In this document: positions 62,381 through 64,000 of the stretch, piece by piece
Numbering within the stretch: the first letter of the stretch is position 1
How the letters are laid out: each line of letters opens with the position of its first letter
Assembly (NCBI RefSeq): GCF_025399795.1
Contig: NZ_JAODTZ010000006.1
Location: 186,001 to 250,000 of the forward strand
Length of the DNA stretch: 64,000 nucleotides
Direction of reading: 5' to 3'
DNA from: Streptomyces rhizosphaerihabitans
GTDB lineage: Bacteria > Actinomycetota > Actinomycetes > Streptomycetales > Streptomycetaceae
Notes under the pieces: model-generated
Databases searched by the model: none
Told to the model about the DNA's origin: nothing
Seen by the model: the letters and a program-made list of their open reading frames with translations, nothing else
Position numbers and translations under genes: made by a program

Positions 62381-62935
62381 ATGAACAGCCACGGGCGGTA
62401 CGAGCAGCAGGTCGTGTGGTCCGTCGTCGGCACGGACATCGGTCCGCTGCTCCTCGCGGCGACGTCCCACGGCCTGGTCAATGTCGTCTTTCACGCGTCG
62501 GACGCGGTGCGCGACAAGGCGCTCGACCGGCTCGCGTCCCGTCTGGGCAGCGAGCTCGTCGAGGCCCCGGAGTCCCCGCTGCTGGCCGAGGCGATACGCC
62601 AGGTCGAGGCGTACTTCGCGGGCGAGCGGCAGGATTTCGACCTGCCGCTCGACTGGTCGCTGATCTCGGGGTTCAACCGCCAGGTGCTGCGCGAGTTGAA
62701 CTCGGGCGTTCCGTTCGGTTCCGTCGTGGCCTACGGCGACCTGGCCGGGCGGGTCGGTGAGCCCCGGGCGGCGCAGGCCGTGGGGGTGGCCATGGGCTCG
62801 AATCCGCTGCCGGTCGTGGTGCCCTGCCACCGGGTGGTCGAGAGCGACGGAGGGATCGGTGGTTTCGGGGGCGGCCTGGAGACCAAGCGGAAGCTGCTGG
62901 CGCTCGAAGGAGTCCTCCCGGAACCGCTGTTCTGA
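62381..62935 (+). CDS. ogt: Methylated-DNA--protein-cysteine methyltransferase
   Basis: A 184-residue O6-alkylguanine DNA alkyltransferase that removes alkyl groups from guanine onto its own cysteine in one suicidal step. The active-site motif VVVPCHRVVESDGGIGGFGGGLETKRKLLALEG lies near residues 145-177, with PCHR as acceptor. The DNA-binding helix region is SGFNRQVLRELNSGVPFGSVVAYGDLAGRVGEPRAAQAVGVAMGSNPLP, where the Arg finger in RAAQAVG is clear. It has no Ada-type N-terminal regulatory domain. ATG 62381 is chosen from family alignment and the leaderless promoter; reading further upstream in frame would run through the promoter. Confidence 0.95.
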   Translation: MNSHGRYEQQVVWSVVGTDIGPLLLAATSHGLVNVVFHASDAVRDKALDRLASRLGSELVEAPESPLLAEAIRQVEAYFAGERQDFDLPLDWSLISGFNRQVLRELNSGVPFGSVVAYGDLAGRVGEPRAAQAVGVAMGSNPLPVVVPCHRVVESDGGIGGFGGGLETKRKLLALEGVLPEPLF

Positions 62936-62991
62936 GGTCGCGGCGGGAGCTGAAGGGGCATGGTGCGCATCACGCCCTCCCGGCTGCAGCC

Positions 62992-63014
62992 CACGCGGGA
63001 GAACGACCCGCGTG
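62992..63014. terminator. Hairpin between ogt and the cupin gene
   Basis: CACGCGGG / CCCGCGTG perfect 8-base arms (62992-62999, 63007-63014), loop 7, in the 181-base interval between convergent genes. Confidence 0.5.
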
Positions 63015-63116
63015 AGTACGCCCCGATGAGCGGCTCGCGGCACACCTCTCCGGCCTTCGAGCGGAGGGCGGGGAGGGTGCGCTGCGCGTGCGGCGGAGCA
63101 TCCGCTCCTCGGATCC

Positions 63117-63479
63117 TCAGAGGCTGATGTGGTACGCCTTGCGCAGCGTCTCGTGGACGGTCCACGTCGTACGGTCGCCCTCGCGCAGGAACGCCGCGTC
63201 ACCAGGACCCACCTCGATGACGTCGCCGCCCTCCACCTCGATGGTGGCGCGGCCACTGACGACGACAAAGAGCTCGTTCGCCTCGGTGTCGGTCACCACG
63301 CCGGGCGTGATCTGCCAGATGCCGCGCAGCTGCTTGCCGTCGGCGGACTCCCACAGCACCTTGCCCGTCACCGCGGGGTCGCCGGAGACGATCTGGGCCG
63401 GGTCCAGCGGCTCGGGTTCGAGTTCGGCGTCGGGAATGTGCACGGCGAAGGACGGTGCGGCCTGGGAGTTCATGGTCAT
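63117..63479 (-). CDS. Cupin-domain protein
   Basis: A 120-residue cupin. It has [73 protein letters not shown]: the two half-motifs of the cupin barrel are [17 protein letters not shown] and [19 protein letters not shown]. It matches the DUF861-like (ureidoglycolate-hydrolase-type) cupin group with the [11 protein letters not shown] ending. The first metal-binding His/Glu pair is partly replaced (TEANE in place of HxH), so metal use is uncertain. The start is ATG 63479; ATG 63473 is the alternative. TAGGGT lies 8 bases upstream, so a leaderless mRNA is possible. It faces ogt across a hairpin. Confidence 0.85.
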   Translation of the reverse strand: MTMNSQAAPSFAVHIPDAELEPEPLDPAQIVSGDPAVTGKVLWESADGKQLRGIWQITPGVVTDTEANELFVVVSGRATIEVEGGDVIEVGPGDAAFLREGDRTTWTVHETLRKAYHISL

Positions 63480-63696
63480 GAGCGGACACCCTAAGGGCTT
63501 GCCCGCCGCCCGGGGCGACGAGGGTCTCCCTGTCCGGCCCGGCGCCGCACGGCACTTCGACAAGGTCCTGACGCGCAGGGTGGCCGTACCGCGCGGCCGC
63601 AGCGCAGTCCGACCGCCTTCTCGTAGGAGTCGCCGAGGTGACCGGATCACGTACCCGCAGGACGACATGGCCGAGACGTGGCGAGTTGTCCGTCAT
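63480..63696 (-). pseudogene. Probable remnant of a glyoxalase/VOC-family gene
   Basis: On the minus strand from ATG 63696 the frame reads [17 protein letters not shown], a typical start of glyoxalase/bleomycin-resistance (VOC) proteins. It then loses the family pattern, while a neighbouring frame picks up [13 protein letters not shown], which resembles the YEKVLGLR segment expected about ten residues later. Beyond that no family sequence continues before the cupin start. This reads as a frameshifted and truncated N-terminal fragment of about 45 codons. It rests on two short matches, so it is tentative. The rest of the 325-base interval (63480-63804) has no other gene. Confidence 0.35.
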
Positions 63697-63804
63697 GCCC
63701 CCAGGCTGGTGTCGTACACCGCTGGTCACATGGGTTTGGCCGGGCGCGCCGCTCGCCAGAGATCCAGGGACGGGGAACGTCGACCGACGACAGGAGGCAG
63801 GCGC

Positions 63805-64000
63805 GTGATCGTGGTGTCCGAAGAGGTGCGGGAGGCGCTCGGCGCGCGCCGGCCGGTGGTGGCCCTGGAGTCGACGATCATCGCCCACGGGCTGCCCCGC
63901 CCGCGCAATCTGCAGGTCGCACTCGAACTGGAGGAGGTCGTCCGGGAGGAGGGCGCCGTACCCGCGACGATCGCCGTGCTCGACGGTCGGCCGCACGTCG
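63805..64000 (+). CDS. psuG: Pseudouridine-5'-phosphate glycosidase, N-terminal fragment
   Basis: The first 65 residues of PsuG, which splits pseudouridine-5'-phosphate to uracil and ribose-5-phosphate in the catabolism of pseudouridine; the gene continues past the window edge. The sequence reads [80 protein letters not shown] is the family hallmark with the catalytic Glu. The start is GTG 63805, with CAGGAGGC about 9 bases upstream. A PfkB-type pseudouridine kinase usually follows it, which would be outside the window. Confidence 0.9.
   Translation, partial: MIVVSEEVREALGARRPVVALESTIIAHGLPRPRNLQVALELEEVVREEGAVPATIAVLDGRPHV

Overview
The window is high-GC actinobacterial DNA, almost certainly a Streptomyces chromosome. 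Coding sequence is dense and strongly GC-biased at third positions, GTG and TTG starts are common, and many operon joints are ATGA or GTGA overlaps. Marker genes fit: opcA, whiA, an RbpA-family protein, and a MalF/MalG sugar transporter without its own ATPase. The gene order is the familiar Streptomyces central-carbon and DNA-repair neighbourhood. There are no rRNA or tRNA genes, complete insertion sequences or CRISPR arrays.

Layout. Positions 1-4847 (+) hold the oxidative/non-oxidative pentose phosphate operon tkt(3' end)-tal-zwf-opcA-pgl, closed by a perfect bidirectional hairpin. Positions 4902-20924 look like an accessory block between pgl and pgi. It contains a 1672-residue DUF4011 helicase-nuclease, a sugar-uptake cluster (GH13 glucosidase, binding protein, two permeases and a second binding protein), and a PadR-ABC-FtsX export cassette. 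Positions 20922-28308 (-) carry a membrane protein, pgi, an rbpA paralogue, secG, tpiA, pgk and gap. Next come a large secreted M14 carboxypeptidase and the coupled operon uvrC-rapZ-yvcK-whiA (31647-36899). Positions 37117-44762 hold a small membrane protein, an HTH protein, a Rieske lipoprotein, a LacI-fructokinase pair and uvrA. Positions 44986-53860 hold a MDMPI-type enzyme, an MBL hydrolase, a polar amino acid ABC transporter, aroQ, an S66 peptidase, an MFS symporter, a Ca2+/H+ antiporter and a small monooxygenase-like protein. Positions 53988-64000 hold terC, two TerD-domain proteins, uvrB, an MHYT protein, a glycerophosphodiesterase, ogt, a cupin and the start of psuG.

How the genes work together. 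Glucose-6-phosphate can go to Zwf/OpcA/Pgl or to Pgi/Tpi/Gap/Pgk, and imported sugars feed the same pool. Nucleotide-excision repair is complete (uvrA, uvrB, uvrC) and ogt is nearby. The most informative result is regulatory. uvrB and ogt have nearly identical promoters matching the RecA-independent DNA-damage (RecA-NDp, PafBC-type) consensus TTGTCRGTG-N8-TAnnnT. uvrA matches all but the first base, uvrC matches more weakly, and the terD operon also carries a copy. This suggests a locally concentrated LexA-independent damage regulon that includes TerD stress proteins.

Other notable items are a probable yybP-ykoY manganese riboswitch before terC and a shared TACCT-N3-AGGTA operator in the sugar cluster. 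A 12-bp-arm palindromic operator and a 25-bp tandem repeat array precede the LacI gene. One MalF-type permease has a beta-domain inserted in it.
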